A stretch of DNA of 6,853 bases, taken from contig QIHL01000079.1 in assembly GCA_003230965.1 (NCBI GenBank), positions 1-6,853 of the forward strand, written 5' to 3'. The position numbers and the translations under genes are program-made. This document shows, one piece after another, positions 4,677 through 6,853 of this stretch. The stretch comes from Candidatus Magasanikiibacteriota bacterium. Its GTDB lineage: Bacteria > Patescibacteriota > Patescibacteriia > Magasanikbacterales > UBA922. Position 1 is the stretch's first letter; each line of letters begins with the position of its first letter. The notes beneath the pieces are model-generated. The model was not told the origin of the DNA. It ran no database searches and saw only the letters and a list, made by a program, of their open reading frames with translations.

Positions 4677-6518
4677 ATGGATACAAAACAACAAAGTAGC
4701 GTTAGACGTAATTCTGGCGCTCCATCATCTCACAGAAATACGTCCAGTTCACATGGCGGGGCGCATAGATCCAAAGGACGAACTTTTCGTACATCGCGTC
4801 CGTCTAATCGTCTGACGCGACAGTCGGACAATGTAAAGATTGCACCACCTTCTGCTGGGGTTCTTCGTATTATTACAATCGGTGGTTGTGAAGAAGTAGG
4901 TCGCAATATGACGATTTACGAATACGAAAACGATATAGTAATTTTAGACATGGGGTTACAATTTCCAGAAGAGGATATGCCTGGTATTGACTATATTGTT
5001 CCCAATATTAAATATCTAAAAGGCAAAGAGAAACGCATTCGCGGTGTAATTTTTAGTCATGGGCACTTAGATCATATTGGTGCAGCACCGATTTTGCTGG
5101 AGCAACTTGGTTATCCGACGATTATTTCTTGTCCACTCACGCTTGCCATGATTAAGCATAAACAAGAAGACTACAAAAAAAACAGCACAAAATTTTTGAA
5201 GATGATTACTGTAAAAAGTGTTAATGACGTAATTCGTTTGGGTAAATTTACTGCAAAATTTTTTCAAGTTGAGCACTCCATAATGGATTCTATTGGCACA
5301 ATTCTAGAAACACCTGTTGGTACTGTGATTCATCCTGGAGATTGGACTATGGATCGTGATGCGAGTGGAAATACCAATGTGAAATACGACCAACTAGCAA
5401 AGGTAAAACGTCCAAGTCTGCTTATGCTTGAAAGTTTAGGTTCGCTCAAAGATGGACGACACGCGACGAATAAAGAAATGTATCAGAACTTATCTGATCT
5501 TTTGTTACATGCTCCTGGACGCGCTATCATTGCGACGTTTTCATCTCAAGTTGAACGTGTTCGCTGGGTGATTGAAGCAGCACAAAAACTGGATAAGAAG
5601 GTTGCACTTGATGGGTATAGTATGAAAATGAATATTGAAATAGCGCAAAAACTTGGTTACATCAAGCATGCGAAATCCGTATTGATTGATATTCACAAGA
5701 CTGACAGTTATCCAGACAACAAAGTTGTGATTGTCTGCACAGGTGCACAAGGAGAAGAGAATGCAGTTTTGAACCGCATCGTGAGTGGACAACATCGTAG
5801 TGTGAGACTGCGTAAAACAGATACAGTTATTTTTTCTTCGTCTGTCATTCCAGGAAATGAACGTAGCATTCAACGTATAAAAGATAATATCTATCGCCAA
5901 TGTGACCATGTGATTCACGGCGATTTGATGGATGTACACGTCAGTGGTCATGCTACACGTAGAGATATTTTGGATATGTTGTCACAAGTCAAACCAGATT
6001 ATTTCATGCCAGTCTATGGGAATCATTTTTTACTGAAAGAAGCGAAAAATCTTGCAGTTGAACATGGTTTTCCTGAAGACAAAACAATTATTCCAGACAA
6101 TGGTAGTATTATTGATCTTACAGCCAAAGGATTCATTATATCAAAACAAAAAGCTCCGAGTAATTATGTCTTTGTTGATGGACTTGGCGTGAGCGACAGC
6201 CAAAATGTTGTACTGCGCGATCGTCAAGTGCTCGCAGAGGATGGCATGGTTGTAATAATTGCCACCATGGAAACCAAAACTGGTCGTTTGGTTCAGAATC
6301 CAGATATTATTTCTCGTGGGTTTGTTTTTCTCAAAGACAACAAGAAATTGATTGAAGATATTCGTAATAAAGTAAAGAAGATGGTTGTTGAATCTGATCC
6401 AAAGAGTTGGGCAGATACCAACCAAATCCGTAATGATCTGCGTGATAAAGTGGGGCAGTTTATCTATACCAAAACGGAGAAACGACCAATGATTTTGCCA
6501 GTAGTGATTGAAGTTTAA
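4677..6518 (+). CDS. rnj: Ribonuclease J (metallo-beta-lactamase/beta-CASP nuclease)
   Basis: RNase J degrades and matures RNA in the cytoplasm, with 5'-3' exonuclease and endonuclease activity. Of 613 residues, 1-60 form a Ser/Arg/Thr-rich, basic, probably disordered tail. The metallo-beta-lactamase core starts at IITIGGCEEVGRNM (65-78), with D91, the zinc motif HGHLDH (128-133), H200 in VEHSIMDS and D222 in HPGDW. The beta-CASP part shows IIATFSSQVERV (284-295), VIVCTGAQGEENA (351-363), SSSVIPGNE (387-395), HVSGH (421-425) and then MPVYGNH (444-450). Motif C, normally PIHGE, has Tyr447 in place of the zinc-ligand His, with His450 three residues on. The usual SDSTN-like segment reads LESLGS (251-256). 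The C-terminal domain ends RPMILPVVIEV. ATG 4677 is the only ATG, GTG or TTG after an in-frame TGA at 4596-4598. No Shine-Dalgarno is present. The gene is in good frame throughout, so it is not a decayed copy. Confidence 0.95.
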   Translation: MDTKQQSSVRRNSGAPSSHRNTSSSHGGAHRSKGRTFRTSRPSNRLTRQSDNVKIAPPSAGVLRIITIGGCEEVGRNMTIYEYENDIVILDMGLQFPEEDMPGIDYIVPNIKYLKGKEKRIRGVIFSHGHLDHIGAAPILLEQLGYPTIISCPLTLAMIKHKQEDYKKNSTKFLKMITVKSVNDVIRLGKFTAKFFQVEHSIMDSIGTILETPVGTVIHPGDWTMDRDASGNTNVKYDQLAKVKRPSLLMLESLGSLKDGRHATNKEMYQNLSDLLLHAPGRAIIATFSSQVERVRWVIEAAQKLDKKVALDGYSMKMNIEIAQKLGYIKHAKSVLIDIHKTDSYPDNKVVIVCTGAQGEENAVLNRIVSGQHRSVRLRKTDTVIFSSSVIPGNERSIQRIKDNIYRQCDHVIHGDLMDVHVSGHATRRDILDMLSQVKPDYFMPVYGNHFLLKEAKNLAVEHGFPEDKTIIPDNGSIIDLTAKGFIISKQKAPSNYVFVDGLGVSDSQNVVLRDRQVLAEDGMVVIIATMETKTGRLVQNPDIISRGFVFLKDNKKLIEDIRNKVKKMVVESDPKSWADTNQIRNDLRDKVGQFIYTKTEKRPMILPVVIEV

Positions 6519-6547
6519 TTTTATTATTACTTAGTAGTTATATTTTA

Positions 6548-6588
6548 CCACATACAAAAAAGTGGACACGGTTTTTATTTAGTGTCTA
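6548..6588 (+). terminator. Weak stem-loops between rnj and rarA
   Basis: TGGACAC (6563-6569) pairs with GTGTCTA (6582-6588), 7 bp with one G-T, around a 12-nt T-rich loop. CCAC (6548-6551)/GTGG (6562-6565) is a competing stem. No T-run follows directly, so this is only a possible transcript end for RNase J. Nothing else was seen in this 140-nt spacer apart from the rarA -10 box and a short direct repeat. Confidence 0.25.
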
Positions 6589-6645
6589 TTAAAAGGGGTA
6601 CAGTTCAAAATAGCGGTTTTATATTTTTACACTTATGAATTAGAA

Positions 6646-6651
6646 TATAAT
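6646..6651 (+). promoter_or_regulatory. -10 box for a leaderless or near-leaderless rarA mRNA
   Basis: TATAAT is a perfect -10 box ending 7 nt before ATG 6659, the usual distance from -10 to the transcription start. The -35 region is only T-rich (around 6623-6628), without a good consensus. If used, the mRNA would begin at or within 1-2 nt of the start codon. Confidence 0.45.
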
Positions 6652-6658
6652 CAATAAT

Positions 6659-6853
6659 ATGACTGTTCAAAATATAACTACTCCTCTTGCGGATAGAATG
6701 AGACCTGAAAAGATTGATGATTTTTTGGGTCAAGAAGAAATTATTGGTAAAGAAAAACTTCTTCGTAACGCGATTGAGACAGATAATTTACCATCAATAA
6801 TTTTTTGGGGACCGCCAGGAAGTGGTAAAACAACTCTTGCCTTTATTATAGCC
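6659..6853 (+). CDS. rarA: Replication-associated recombination protein RarA (AAA+ ATPase), 5' part
   Basis: RarA (MgsA, the bacterial WRNIP1/Mgs1 relative) is an AAA+ ATPase that acts at stalled replication forks. The window holds the first 65 codons with an open frame to the edge. Family signatures are PLADRMRPEKIDDFLGQ (9-25), the 'leucine/alanine-x-R-x-RP' start followed by the GQ motif; then LLRNAIE (34-40), LPSIIFWGPPGSGKTTLA (44-61) with the Walker A GPPGSGKT at 51-58. ATG 6659 gives the standard short leader before PLADRMRP. No Shine-Dalgarno is seen; the promoter lies immediately upstream. A helicase loader or clamp-loader-like protein is less likely because the PLADRMRP opening is specific to RarA. 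The Walker B, sensor and oligomerisation parts lie outside the window. Confidence 0.92.
   Translation, partial: MTVQNITTPLADRMRPEKIDDFLGQEEIIGKEKLLRNAIETDNLPSIIFWGPPGSGKTTLAFIIA

Noticed and set aside
4573..4815. 80-residue frame overlapping the RNase J leader and tail, considered as a small peptide or precursor for the ATP-grasp enzyme
   Set aside because: It runs into the RNase J coding region in another frame, has no leader/core organisation, and covers the hairpin region; nothing supports translation.
5541..5951. 136-residue minus-strand frame within RNase J, and other minus-strand frames at 503-795, 2192-2374, 5067-5276 and 6141-6425
   Set aside because: All lie antisense to well-identified genes and have compositions expected of reverse-frame shadows, with no recognisable domains.
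1..6853. CRISPR array or long tandem repeats
   Set aside because: No regularly spaced repeats were seen on reading either strand; only short isolated inverted and direct repeats.

Overview
The window looks like a compact, AT-rich chromosome segment of a Candidate Phyla Radiation bacterium (Patescibacteria, probably the Parcubacteria/Paceibacteria side). This rests on three things: the order secG, membrane-anchored peptide-binding protein, tRNA-Leu; the style of the binding protein, which has a cytoplasmic basic tail and one transmembrane helix instead of a lipobox; and the absence of Shine-Dalgarno sequences. TGA acts as a normal stop and no frame needs recoding. The taxon is an inference from recalled family traits, not from a marker-gene search.

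Left part (1-2578, + strand). The first 70 bases read as the last codons of a gene resembling the C-terminus of a transposase/integrase. Next comes a near-consensus extended -10 promoter (116-144), then secG (Sec translocon subunit), then a 666-residue family-5 solute-binding protein tethered to the membrane. A tRNA-Leu(CAG) with encoded CCA begins 3 nt after that gene's stop. These look like one transcription unit.

Middle part (2579-4450). A two-gene ATGA-coupled cassette: an ATP-grasp ligase of the cyanophycin-synthetase/GshF type, then a methyltransferase with an N-terminal membrane helix whose sequence recalls the FAM173 (ATPSCKMT/ANTKMT) lysine methyltransferases. Both genes are visibly more A/T-rich than their neighbours and prefer AGA for arginine, whereas the flanking genes prefer CGN. 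The pair lies directly downstream of a tRNA gene. This is the least-explained and most interesting part: a plausible acquired two-enzyme modification module at the membrane, of unknown substrate.

Right part (4451-6853). A 226-nt spacer rich in inverted repeats leads into ribonuclease J (613 aa, disordered basic N-terminal tail, metallo-beta-lactamase plus beta-CASP domains). This enzyme has Tyr where the motif C zinc-ligand histidine is expected. After a 140-nt spacer, rarA (AAA+ replication-associated recombination protein) begins 7 nt after a consensus -10 box, which suggests a leaderless mRNA; it runs off the right edge.

All genes are on the + strand. Protein export (SecG), peptide capture, RNA turnover (RNase J) and fork maintenance (RarA) are housekeeping functions. 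The ATP-grasp/methyltransferase pair is the accessory element among them.
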